This document shows positions 14,246 to 19,870 of a stretch of 21,075 nt of DNA, one piece after another. The stretch is from a virus, in IMG/VR virus record IMGVR_UViG_3300025120_000693, positions 1-21,075 of that record. One strand, 5' to 3'. Numbering within the stretch: position 1 is the stretch's first letter; each line of letters starts with the position of its first letter. The notes beneath the pieces were generated by a model. That model was not told where the DNA came from and did no database searches. It worked only from the letters and a program-made list of their open reading frames with translations. The translations under genes and the position numbers were made by a program.

Positions 14246-14485
14246 TTAGAACGGCATTACGTCGTCCGCTTCAACGGCAGCCTTGGGCTGTTCCTTCTTC
14301 TCTTGGAAGTCGGACACCTTTCCGCTAATGAAGTTCACTCCAGACTTGGACTGCTTTTTCCAACCTGCCAAGCGTTTTTCAACGCCATCTATGTTGATTT
14401 TGCCAGTTACGTCTGGTTGACCTTCGTTCTGTTTGTTCTTGTTCGGAAACAAGGCAAACGAGTTTGTATCATCGTATTGAGCCAT
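14246..14485 (-). CDS. SSB-like small protein with acidic C-terminal tip
   Basis: The 79-residue protein has a compact beta-rich core (about 25-60: V-T-G-K-I-N-I-D-G, then W-K-K-Q-S-K-S-G-V-N-F-I-S-G-K-V) resembling the small DUF736-like/OB-like phage proteins. A charged linker follows, and the C-terminus is E-A-D-D-V-M-P-F. The acidic tip ending in Pro-Phe closely mimics the D-D-D-I-P-F tail of bacterial SSB, which recruits replication and repair partners. It is encoded just after the ERF annealing protein and before the helicase, fitting a ssDNA-binding or partner-recruiting role in recombination-dependent replication. ATG 14485 is 8 nt after a TATAAT box with no Shine-Dalgarno. A strong terminator follows. 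Confidence 0.78.
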   Translation of the reverse strand: MAQYDDTNSFALFPNKNKQNEGQPDVTGKINIDGVEKRLAGWKKQSKSGVNFISGKVSDFQEKKEQPKAAVEADDVMPF

Positions 14486-14493
14486 AGTTATAT

Positions 14494-14499
14494 ATTATA
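14494..14499 (-). promoter_or_regulatory. Candidate -10 box 8 nt before the SSB-like start
   Basis: On the minus strand, TATAAT (14499-14494) is followed by 8 nt and then ATGGC. This is the same spacing and start context as the elements at 183-188 and 7151-7156. It overlaps the last codons and stop of the ERF gene, so it could supply a second, leaderless message for the SSB-like gene. No -35 match is seen, so this is weaker than the plus-strand examples. Confidence 0.35.
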
Positions 14500-14986
14500 T
14501 GATGTCATCGAGTTGTTGAACTCTCCGAGTTGTTGTTTTGGTTGCGTTGGACTTTCCGTGCGTATTAGTTGCATCTGGGTCTAACGAAGAATCTGAAATA
14601 CAGAATAGATTTCCTAATGCTCGCTTCAAGCTATAGGATGCGGCACTACCAGTAATCTGAGCGTCATCCATACCTTTCTTGTTTTCTGCTTCCTTGGCAA
14701 GCCCGGTCGTAGAAATGAAATCGCCCGTATCCACATCAGTCAAGGTGGATGTTGTCTGCACATATACCCTACCGCCAATCTCCACCATCTGGTCTTGACT
14801 GACAAGGATACAGCACCACTCCCCCAATAAAGGTTTTAATGCTGATAGTATACCTTCTGCGGATCGATAGTTGTAGTTACCGAAGTTATTAGTCTGCCCC
14901 TTAGGAGCTTTCAAAGAGGACTGTATCCCCTGCATTTTGTGACGTATAGTCAACTTTTTTGTTACTGTCTTTTTTGGCTTGTCCAT
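14495..14986 (-). CDS. erf: ERF-family single-strand annealing protein
   Basis: The 163-residue protein matches the Essential Recombination Function family of P22-type annealases. It has a helical N-terminal segment with I-Q-S-S-L-K-A-P-K-G (21-30), then N-F-G-N-Y-N-Y-R-S-A-E-G-I-L (34-47), a beta region with G-R-V-Y-V-Q-T-T-S-T-L-T (72-83), and the signature K-K-G-M-D-D-A-Q-I-T-G-S-A-A-S-Y-S-L-K-R-A-L (103-124). ERF proteins form rings on ssDNA and anneal complementary strands in phage recombination. The exonuclease partner is plausibly the PD-(D/E)XK protein at 18042-18806. ATG 14986 lies 2 nt after the previous stop. The C-terminal 30 residues are a Thr/Arg-rich tail. The stop is followed 9 nt later by the SSB-like gene. 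Confidence 0.92.
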   Translation of the reverse strand: MDKPKKTVTKKLTIRHKMQGIQSSLKAPKGQTNNFGNYNYRSAEGILSALKPLLGEWCCILVSQDQMVEIGGRVYVQTTSTLTDVDTGDFISTTGLAKEAENKKGMDDAQITGSAASYSLKRALGNLFCISDSSLDPDATNTHGKSNATKTTTRRVQQLDDII

Positions 14987-14988
14987 AA

Positions 14989-15435
14989 TTATTTATACTT
15001 TCTCTTTATTAGAGAAGTTCGATACAACAAAGACCTGTCGGAAGTGCTGTTGCAAGAACTAATTTGCATTTTAGAGCATTTATTTTTTTTGAGTATATTT
15101 ACCTGTTCCTCTTTGCTTGATCGATTGAAACGTGAAATGATTTGTCTAAGACCCTTGGGGTGCAGATAATCCATATCGCCCTTGTCTATGTATTTGCATA
15201 CATTCTTTAGAGCAGAAGAAAGATCAACCGAAGCACAAGACCCAAATCTTTTCCAAGAGTTTTCTATCTTTCCTAGCCAGGAATTGGATTGCCTGTGAAT
15301 TACTCCACGAACCATACCAGTATCGTGGTTGTGATCTAGGACTGCATCCTCTAGGTCGCATTCAAATATCGGACACTTCTCTGGCTTGTTATCCTCACGA
15401 AACTTTGCGATCTTAGTATATGGGATATATTTCAG
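14989..15435 (-). CDS. Endonuclease VII-like (His-Me finger) nuclease, apparent CTG start
   Basis: The frame contains D-H-N-H-D-T-G-M-V-R-G (34-44), the core of recombination endonuclease VII and other His-Me finger nucleases, which resolve branched DNA or nick phage DNA. C21 and C26 give one half of the usual zinc site; the second pair is replaced by H47 and S50 (V-I-H-R-Q-S-N-S-W-L-G), so metal binding differs. The first in-frame ATG (15315) would delete the catalytic motif. A TAA closes the frame at 15445-15447 and no ATG, GTG or TTG lies between. CTG 15435-15433, overlapping the upstream stop as CTGA and preceded by GAAGGG, is the best start. The product is 148 residues. Confidence 0.82.
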   Translation of the reverse strand: MKYIPYTKIAKFREDNKPEKCPIFECDLEDAVLDHNHDTGMVRGVIHRQSNSWLGKIENSWKRFGSCASVDLSSALKNVCKYIDKGDMDYLHPKGLRQIISRFNRSSKEEQVNILKKNKCSKMQISSCNSTSDRSLLYRTSLIKRKYK

Positions 15436-15749
15436 AGCAGACCCTTCTCTTTAAGCAAAACTTTCCATCTGCCAAAGGTGCAGTAATGTATTCCCATCTG
15501 CTCACAACCATACTTTATAGTGTGACCCTCCTTTTTCATCTCTTCGATTGATTTGATAATATGAAGTTTTTCCTTGGTAACCACCTTCCTGCCTTGGACG
15601 TTTTTGGCTGAAGGCATAAAATCTATGCCCCCGGATTCCCTCGCCACCTTCTCGTTCTCCAGAAATTCTTTTTCTATTCTGTCCGCTGCCCAGGTCATAA
15701 AGCTACTAATTGAGCTTGTTCCAATAGCGTCGTAATCGTTGTTAATCAT
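15432..15749 (-). CDS. Small helix-turn-helix protein
   Basis: In this 105-residue protein the last ~45 residues (K-E-K-L-H-I-I-K-S-I-E-E-M-K-K-E-G-H-T-I, then Y-G-C-E-Q-M-G-I-H-Y-C-T-F-G-R-W-K) have the spacing of a helix-turn-helix of the transposase/terminase-small-subunit type. It probably binds DNA. The N-terminal half is acidic and helical. The start overlaps the preceding stop by ATGA, and its own stop overlaps the CTG start of the endonuclease VII-like gene. It could be an early regulator or a small packaging-type DNA binder; the sequence does not decide. Confidence 0.75.
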   Translation of the reverse strand: MINNDYDAIGTSSISSFMTWAADRIEKEFLENEKVARESGGIDFMPSAKNVQGRKVVTKEKLHIIKSIEEMKKEGHTIKYGCEQMGIHYCTFGRWKVLLKEKGLL

Positions 15750-16006
15750 TTCTTTGAACGGTAGTAGTCAGCCATATACTGAACAGTTGTTTCGAGTCGA
15801 TCAAGGATGCGTTGAGGGTTAACGCCTTCAGCAACCTTGAGGTTGTTAAGAATCTCTACGTCGCTAGCACGACCGCCTAGTGTGCGACCGAAGCCGTAGC
15901 GACCATCCGTAAACACAAAGCGATTATTTTCGGTTGTGCGTAAAACCATAGGCTTGCCATCGACGATGTAAGCCTTGCCGAGTGTGAGTGTGTTTTGGTA
16001 TTCCAT
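15746..16006 (-). CDS. Unidentified 86-aa protein
   Basis: The first ~50 residues look like a small beta barrel or SH3-like fold (L-T-L-G-K-A-Y-I-V-D-G-K-P-M-V-L, then N-R-F-V-F-T-D-G-R-Y-G-F). The rest is an amphipathic helix with a basic end. I recognise no family. The stop overlaps the next gene (ATGA). A TATACT box lies 7 nt before ATG, with no clear ribosome-binding site, similar to the other -10/ATG modules in the window but weaker. Confidence 0.7.
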   Translation of the reverse strand: MEYQNTLTLGKAYIVDGKPMVLRTTENNRFVFTDGRYGFGRTLGGRASDVEILNNLKVAEGVNPQRILDRLETTVQYMADYYRSKK

Positions 16007-16032
16007 AGTAGGTAGTATATTTATTTCCTTAT

Positions 16033-16224
16033 TTATTTTATCCTTTTTATTGATATTAATTTTGCCCGTCCACCCCTTTTTAGAGTTCCGAACCGATCCT
16101 TCTTCAATCTAGTTCTGAAGATGTAAGATAGGGCTTGATTTTCGTCATTAGCCCACTTGTCAGATTTCTGTATATTGTTAGAAGGGATGTCGTTCCTCTG
16201 TATAGTTATTTGATACTCATTCAT
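16033..16224 (-). CDS. Small basic protein (63 aa) overlapping the methyltransferase end
   Basis: I take ATG 16224 (M-N-E-Y-Q-I-T) as the start. A TTG at 16248 would extend it deeper into the methyltransferase gene. The start overlaps the methyltransferase stop by 8 bp. The 63 residues end in a basic tract with L-K-K-D-R-F-G-T-L-K-R-G-G-R-A-K-L. The helix around A-L-S-Y-I-F-R-T-R plus the basic tail suggests DNA or RNA contact. The family is unknown. Tight overlap suggests co-translation with the methyltransferase. Confidence 0.6.
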   Translation of the reverse strand: MNEYQITIQRNDIPSNNIQKSDKWANDENQALSYIFRTRLKKDRFGTLKRGGRAKLISIKRIK

Positions 16225-17611
16225 ATAGTCTACTAAACAGGGTAACAAAAGCCTTTGAAGCTACTTGTGGAACAACTCCGTTCCCCAAGAGCCTAAGTCT
16301 GTCGATCCTATGGGAAGACCCATTAGCTGCTCCACCCAATCCGGGTTGAGCTTTCCGCTTGCCCTCTGGAGGTTTGGCTGTGACTCTAGGTGCTTCCCAC
16401 TCTTCTTGAGGCTCTCCAGGTCTATTGGGGAATCGGTAGTTGGACGGCTCGATGGATCGTATTCTACCATCTGGGGCAGGGCATCCATCCTGCTCTTGCC
16501 ATCCTTGCGGATCATACTCTCTGGTCTGTAGCCACCCTTGTAATCCCTCGCTCTTGGCGTTGCCCACTTCTTCTGCTCCTCGTGAGTCTCCACCGCATCC
16601 CTCAGCTTGGCTCCAAAGGTCTGGTTGCTCTTGTGCCTCTTGCTCTTGAACACTCCGTCCTCTATCACCGTCTCTATCCGACCGCCCTCCGCATCCGATG
16701 TTCTCGGTGTTGGAAAGTTTGTGGCTTCCTCGGCTCTGATCGCATCTGCGGCTCTCCTTACCTTCAGATATAGTTTCATCGAGTCCTTGTATGCTTGCAC
16801 CGACGTTTCGTCCACCTGCTCCCTCAAGTTCGATGGATCTGTCCTGCCCTTCCGACTTGTCGTCGCTTGCCTCATCGCAGCCTCGTAACTCCTTGGTGGT
16901 AGGGTATCCATCGTGTTGGGTGTTGCCCAATTCCTGGCTTGATCCGCTAGGGGTATTCCCCCGTTGACCTGTTTCTCCTCCTCCAGTAAGGCTATCTTTT
17001 CTCTGAGTTGGATGTTGTTCCATTTGCCTTTTTTGATTTGTTCCAATCTCATTCCCCCAGATGTTTCCGCAATCGTTGGCGTGGGCCAAGATGAAGACTC
17101 TTTTTCTTTGGTGAGGTGCGCCAACTTCACTCGCTGAGAATACTCCTGCCTCTGCATAGTAACCCAATCCTTCCAGTTCTCTGAGGACATATTGGAGAAC
17201 CGATTCTCCCTCGGCTGTTTTTGCTGAGATAATTCCTTCAACATTTTCGAGGAAAACAATTCTAGGTTTGCACTCCCGGATTCCGTCTCGGATGTAAGGG
17301 AACAGATGTCTGGGGTCTTCAGTTCCGCGACGCGCTCCTGCATTTGAGAAAGGCTGACACGGGAATCCTCCAGAGAGGATGTCCACCTTTCCACAAAATT
17401 TTCCGAATGGGAAGGCTTTAAGATTAGAGAAGATAGGTGCTGTATCCAAGACACCCGTTTCCATCTCTTTGACCAAGTTGGCGATGCAGTAGGTTTCGAT
17501 CTCCACATAAGCGATTTCTCTGAGAGTTGGGAAAACTGCTCGCAGTCCACGCCCAATTCCTTCATATCCGCTACATAGCGAGAGGTGTGTAAGTTCTTTG
17601 GTATTATCCAC
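16217..17611 (-). CDS. dcm: Cytosine-5 DNA methyltransferase (Dcm type), GTG start, overprinted target-recognition region
   Basis: The 464-residue protein carries the C5-methyltransferase motifs: I, S-L-C-S-G-Y-E-G-I-G (11-20); II, Y-V-E-I-E (35-39); IV, G-G-F-P-C-Q-P-F-S with catalytic Cys85; VI, E-N-V-E-G (122-126); VIII, Q-R-K-R-V-F-I-L-A (168-176); X, G-N-G-V-V-P-Q-V-A (443-451). It transfers a methyl group from SAM to cytosine C5, probably shielding phage DNA from host restriction. Residues about 180-430, where the target-recognition domain should be, are low-complexity and rich in Gly, Glu, Gln, Ser and Asp, with four short L-x-N-x-like repeats. The whole gene lies within or beside a second same-strand frame. 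The start is GTG 17611, interlocked with ATG 17613 (ATGTG) behind one AAGGA site. Confidence 0.9.
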   Translation of the reverse strand: MDNTKELTHLSLCSGYEGIGRGLRAVFPTLREIAYVEIETYCIANLVKEMETGVLDTAPIFSNLKAFPFGKFCGKVDILSGGFPCQPFSNAGARRGTEDPRHLFPYIRDGIRECKPRIVFLENVEGIISAKTAEGESVLQYVLRELEGLGYYAEAGVFSASEVGAPHQRKRVFILAHANDCGNIWGNEIGTNQKRQMEQHPTQRKDSLTGGGETGQRGNTPSGSSQELGNTQHDGYPTTKELRGCDEASDDKSEGQDRSIELEGAGGRNVGASIQGLDETISEGKESRRCDQSRGSHKLSNTENIGCGGRSDRDGDRGRSVQEQEAQEQPDLWSQAEGCGGDSRGAEEVGNAKSEGLQGWLQTREYDPQGWQEQDGCPAPDGRIRSIEPSNYRFPNRPGEPQEEWEAPRVTAKPPEGKRKAQPGLGGAANGSSHRIDRLRLLGNGVVPQVASKAFVTLFSRLYE

Positions 17612-17613
17612 AT
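16261..17613 (-). CDS. W-x-T-P repeat protein overlapping the methyltransferase in another frame
   Basis: The 450-residue frame starts at ATG 17613, 4 nt after AAGGA, two bases before the methyltransferase GTG. It ends 44 bp before that gene does. Residues 1-170 are Trp/Ser-rich (L-M-W-R-S-K-P-T, W-S-K-R-W-K-R, W-T-S-S-L-E-D). Residues 176-385 hold four repeats headed W/F-x-T-P at 176, 229, 300 and 350, usually continuing D-x-x-G-G and ending in an amphipathic helix. The tail has L-N-P-D-W-V-E-Q-L-M-G-L-P-I-G (422-436). Where this frame looks like a normal protein, the methyltransferase frame is low-complexity, arguing that this frame is under selection. From memory, proteins with T-P-N-T-M-D-x-L-P-x-R-S and L-N-P-x-W-V-E-x-L-M-G motifs occur in many phages, often mislabelled as methyltransferase. 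The function is unknown. Confidence 0.72.
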   Translation of the reverse strand: MWIIPKNLHTSRYVADMKELGVDCEQFSQLSEKSLMWRSKPTASPTWSKRWKRVSWIQHLSSLILKPSHSENFVERWTSSLEDSRVSLSQMQERVAELKTPDICSLTSETESGSANLELFSSKMLKELSQQKQPRENRFSNMSSENWKDWVTMQRQEYSQRVKLAHLTKEKESSSWPTPTIAETSGGMRLEQIKKGKWNNIQLREKIALLEEEKQVNGGIPLADQARNWATPNTMDTLPPRSYEAAMRQATTSRKGRTDPSNLREQVDETSVQAYKDSMKLYLKVRRAADAIRAEEATNFPTPRTSDAEGGRIETVIEDGVFKSKRHKSNQTFGAKLRDAVETHEEQKKWATPRARDYKGGYRPESMIRKDGKSRMDALPQMVEYDPSSRPTTDSPIDLESLKKSGKHLESQPNLQRASGKLNPDWVEQLMGLPIGSTDLGSWGTELFHK

Positions 17614-17637
17614 TGTATCCTTTTTTTTATTTTGTTA

Positions 17638-18045
17638 TTATTGTTTAGCACTAAGAATTAGTGCATCTTTGTTGTATAAATATCCAACCGTTTTATCTAT
17701 TGACTTAGTATTCTTGAAGTCCGTATGCCAAGGCATCTCTCTTTCTTGGAATCTAAAGTCATAGTTATTCCTAATTAATTTTGAAATGTTCCAGATGTAA
17801 AGTAAAAATTCAAACTCATTCACATATATGAAGTCCTTCTTAACTGATTCGGCAATGCCAGTATTGGTATCCACCTTCAGCTGCTCGATTATCCAAGGGT
17901 CGTAAGACTTTCTTCTGGATTTTATTTCAAACAGGTAGTTGTCATTTTCGTAATCGAAATAACTAAATTGGTCTACAGCCTTGATGAGCTTATTCATCTT
18001 AGGAAATAAAACCATTAACTGCTCTGCTACTTCGTTCTCCTTCAT
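17638..18045 (-). CDS. Small PD-(D/E)XK-like protein next to the methyltransferase
   Basis: The 135-residue protein contains F-D-Y-E-N-D-N-Y-L-F-E-I-K-S-R (30-44). D31 followed by E40-x-K42 on a hydrophobic strand is the catalytic signature of PD-(D/E)XK nucleases. A helix with conserved-type Tyr/Lys (S-Y-D-P-W-I-I-E-Q-L-K-V-D) follows. The C-terminal M-P-W-H-T-D-F...K-T-V-G-Y-L segment resembles small phage PD-(D/E)XK proteins that I recall beside replication genes. It overlaps the upstream exonuclease by ATGA and ends 25 bp before the methyltransferase pair. It could be a structure-specific nuclease, or, since it borders a methyltransferase, a restriction-like partner. The first is more likely in a phage. 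Confidence 0.68.
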   Translation of the reverse strand: MKENEVAEQLMVLFPKMNKLIKAVDQFSYFDYENDNYLFEIKSRRKSYDPWIIEQLKVDTNTGIAESVKKDFIYVNEFEFLLYIWNISKLIRNNYDFRFQEREMPWHTDFKNTKSIDKTVGYLYNKDALILSAKQ

Positions 18046-18806
18046 TTGCCTTTGGGCATCCAGTCCATCCAGTATAATTTAGACAAGTATCTGAATCTCG
18101 TCACACCCTTCTTGGCTTGTGCCTTAGTCCAGTTCTTGTGGTAGTGCTTTCTGGATTCCACACAAATGCAAACACTTGTGATGCCCGGATCGTAGTCCAG
18201 TCCCATAACATCCTTTAGGAATCTTGCTTCTATAGCTAACTGTGTGCAATCCTTCTCTTCGTAAAACTTGCCACCAGTTCCCTTGGTATCCCTGCACTTA
18301 TAATCAAACAGATGATACTTACCTTCCACCTTTGCTATTAAATCAACGGAGCCTACTGATTTGAATTTATTACAAAACAAAATCTTCTCTGTTGCTATTG
18401 GCTCTATGTCGTGATCGGACATAAAGTCTATAAACGGTAAAGCCCACCTATCCCAAGCGGTGACGGATTCCTGGTCTATGTTACCAGTCCTCATAATGGA
18501 TTCTATCTGATGCTCTAGTCTAGCGTGAACGGCAGTTCCAAATTCAGAGCTACTGATAGGCTTGCCGTCCAATGGGTTTGTTCGGAAGCCATACTTCATC
18601 TCCATTAAGTCCCTACTGCTAGCTTCTGGGTGGATTCTAGCTAGTTCTACTAATTTTCTGGGTGTCCATATATTATCTAAGAAGTCACTCTTCTTGCTCG
18701 ATAATATAGTTGTTACTGAGGGTAATGCACCGAGCTTCTTGGCTTGGCTTGGGGTTCTCGCTTTCGTGAGAAATGGCTCTTGAGAGCAATCGTAGAAATG
18801 GCTCAT
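18042..18806 (-). CDS. PD-(D/E)XK exonuclease, RecB/Cas4-like
   Basis: The 254-residue protein has the ordered nuclease motifs: G-T-A-V-H with H94, V-G-S-V-D with D155, F-D-Y-K with D168 and K170, and T-Q-L-A-I-E-A with Q189. This H...D...DxK...Q set defines the RecB/Cas4/PDDEXK_1 exonucleases, which resect dsDNA ends using Mg2+. I see no iron-sulphur cysteine cluster typical of Cas4. It would generate ssDNA for the ERF annealase encoded downstream, making a two-component recombination system. The start overlaps the previous stop (ATGA), and the stop overlaps the next ATG (ATGA). The N-terminus (residues 1-60) has the P-S-V-T-T-I-L segment common in this phage subgroup. Confidence 0.9.
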   Translation of the reverse strand: MSHFYDCSQEPFLTKARTPSQAKKLGALPSVTTILSSKKSDFLDNIWTPRKLVELARIHPEASSRDLMEMKYGFRTNPLDGKPISSSEFGTAVHARLEHQIESIMRTGNIDQESVTAWDRWALPFIDFMSDHDIEPIATEKILFCNKFKSVGSVDLIAKVEGKYHLFDYKCRDTKGTGGKFYEEKDCTQLAIEARFLKDVMGLDYDPGITSVCICVESRKHYHKNWTKAQAKKGVTRFRYLSKLYWMDWMPKGK

Positions 18807-19042
18807 TTGATTTTTTGGTTTAAGAATTTGTCGGCTGCATTCTGTATGCTCGCAAGAGCTTCTTCTGTGTCCGAATTGAGGTTATCTAAAAGCTCCATCC
18901 AGTTTCTTTTTTCGTCTTGCAGTTGAATACGTTGCTCTTGCATACGCTCTATCTTGTAGGAAAGGATTCTGGATTCTTTACGAATCATATCAATCCTTGT
19001 TTCTATTCTCTCTTCTTGGTCTTGTTGGTATTTATTACACAT
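18803..19042 (-). CDS. Small coiled-coil protein (79 aa)
   Basis: The 79 residues are almost entirely helical: charged heptads from about residue 8 to 50 (E-E-R-I-E-T-R-I-D-M-I-R, then Q-E-Q-R-I-Q-L-Q-D-E-K) and a second acidic helix (about 50-75). It overlaps the winged-helix gene upstream by 8 bp and the exonuclease start downstream by 4 bp (ATGA). No enzymatic motif is seen. A helper for the replication-initiator-like or nuclease neighbour is possible; nothing in the sequence shows it. Confidence 0.72.
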   Translation of the reverse strand: MCNKYQQDQEERIETRIDMIRKESRILSYKIERMQEQRIQLQDEKRNWMELLDNLNSDTEEALASIQNAADKFLNQKIK

Positions 19043-19460
19043 AAGGCTTTATATTTATTATATTTATATCTGGTATTGGTTGATCAGTTTTGATCGAGGC
19101 TGTTCTGATATTGGACACCACTCTTTTCCAGTAATCAGATCGCTTAACTTCTCGGTAAAGACCGGGTGAAAGTGTAAACCACTTGGTCTTGTCGTATCTC
19201 TTCTTATTGTAGTTAGATACAGTCAAAGCTCCTTGCTTGGATAATGATCTAAAGGTTCTAGCTATCTGCTGCTCCGTCAAAAAAGGGAAGTAAGGAATCC
19301 AACCCTTAGCTGAATTGTAAGTCCAATACTTCCCTTCTCTCTTATTGCGGTTCTGTTTTTCGTTTAGCAAAACAAAGAATATAATTGTGTGCAGAATCAC
19401 GGATTCCCTTAGACCATACTTTTCAGCGTGAGCCTTGAGGAATGATTGTTGGTCGTGCAT
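19035..19460 (-). CDS. Winged-helix replication/organiser-like DNA-binding protein
   Basis: The 141-residue protein has a central segment typical of phage replisome-organiser or Rep winged helices. It has K-Y-W-T-Y-N-S-A-K-G-W, then F-P-F-L-T-E-Q-Q-I-A-R-T-F-R-S-L-S-K-Q-G-A-L (58-79), where the recognition helix and wing lead to N-Y-N-K-K-R-Y-D-K-T-K-W-F-T-L. This 'aromatic linker, L-T-E-x-x-I-x-R-x-h-x-x-L, wing, Y-D-x-T-K-W-Y' pattern recurs in phage proteins near DnaB-type helicases. It probably binds origin DNA or recruits the helicase. It overlaps the previous gene by 52 bp and the next by 8 bp, and its start has no clear ribosome-binding site, so coupling is likely. Confidence 0.78.
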   Translation of the reverse strand: MHDQQSFLKAHAEKYGLRESVILHTIIFFVLLNEKQNRNKREGKYWTYNSAKGWIPYFPFLTEQQIARTFRSLSKQGALTVSNYNKKRYDKTKWFTLSPGLYREVKRSDYWKRVVSNIRTASIKTDQPIPDINIINIKPYV

Positions 19461-19696
19461 TCGTAATAGTCTGCCATCTTGTTCATCTCTTGTTCAAACC
19501 TTTTCCGACCCATCACCTCTAAAGGTTGAAAGTCGTCGGTTTCCATTTTGTTCGAGGACTCGATTGCCATACATAAAGTGCTAGGCAAACCATCCTGGGC
19601 AAAGAGATCATATAGCTTCTCGGCTTCCTCTCTCTTGTTAAATACGTGAGCATACTGGGAATAAGTTCCTCTTGGGTTGCAGGTTACTATCCACAT
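19409..19696 (-). CDS. Unidentified 95-aa protein
   Basis: ATG 19696 follows GGAGG with a 7-nt spacer, the best ribosome-binding site in the minus block, and overlaps the previous gene by 10 bp. The protein has a beta strand start (M-W-I-V-T-C-N-P), a helix with E-E-A-E-K-L-Y-D-L-F, and a polar, Met/Glu-rich C-terminal helix. I recognise no family. The strong site suggests it is made in larger amounts than its neighbours. Confidence 0.72.
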   Translation of the reverse strand: MWIVTCNPRGTYSQYAHVFNKREEAEKLYDLFAQDGLPSTLCMAIESSNKMETDDFQPLEVMGRKRFEQEMNKMADYYECTTNNHSSRLTLKSMV

Positions 19697-19860
19697 ACAA
19701 CTACCTCCGATTGAAGCTCTGCCCTATAATTAATTTCAGTAACAGAGATTTGCACATCTGCATCTCTCCCTGCTACAACGTAAATGCTTCCGTCATCTTC
19801 ATATGCGGAGACATCGTTTTCCTTAAACCATTTTAAGGCTAGTTTAATTTTATCTTTCAT
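19687..19860 (-). CDS. Unidentified 57-aa protein
   Basis: I choose ATG 19860 (M-K-D-K-I-K-L-A-L-K-W-F), preceded by AAAGGA at a 6-nt spacing, over ATG 19881, which lacks a ribosome site and adds seven residues. The product is a helix followed by about four beta strands (S-I-Y-V-V-A-G, V-Q-I-S-V-T-E-I, S-E-V-V-V-C-G), compact and acidic. Family and function are unknown. The last 10 bp overlap the next gene, whose ribosome-binding site is inside this gene. Confidence 0.68.
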   Translation of the reverse strand: MKDKIKLALKWFKENDVSAYEDDGSIYVVAGRDADVQISVTEINYRAELQSEVVVCG

Positions 19861-19870
19861 AGTTCGTCCT

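Noticed and set aside
14144-14584. Plus-strand 146-codon frame over the terminator, tRNA-like element and SSB-like gene
   Set aside because: It crosses a terminator hairpin and three supported minus-strand features and has no ribosome-binding site.
16265-16888. Several plus-strand open frames opposite the methyltransferase region
   Set aside because: They are shadows of a region already kept open in two minus-strand frames; their Cys/Ser/Leu-rich translations and lack of start signals do not suggest proteins.
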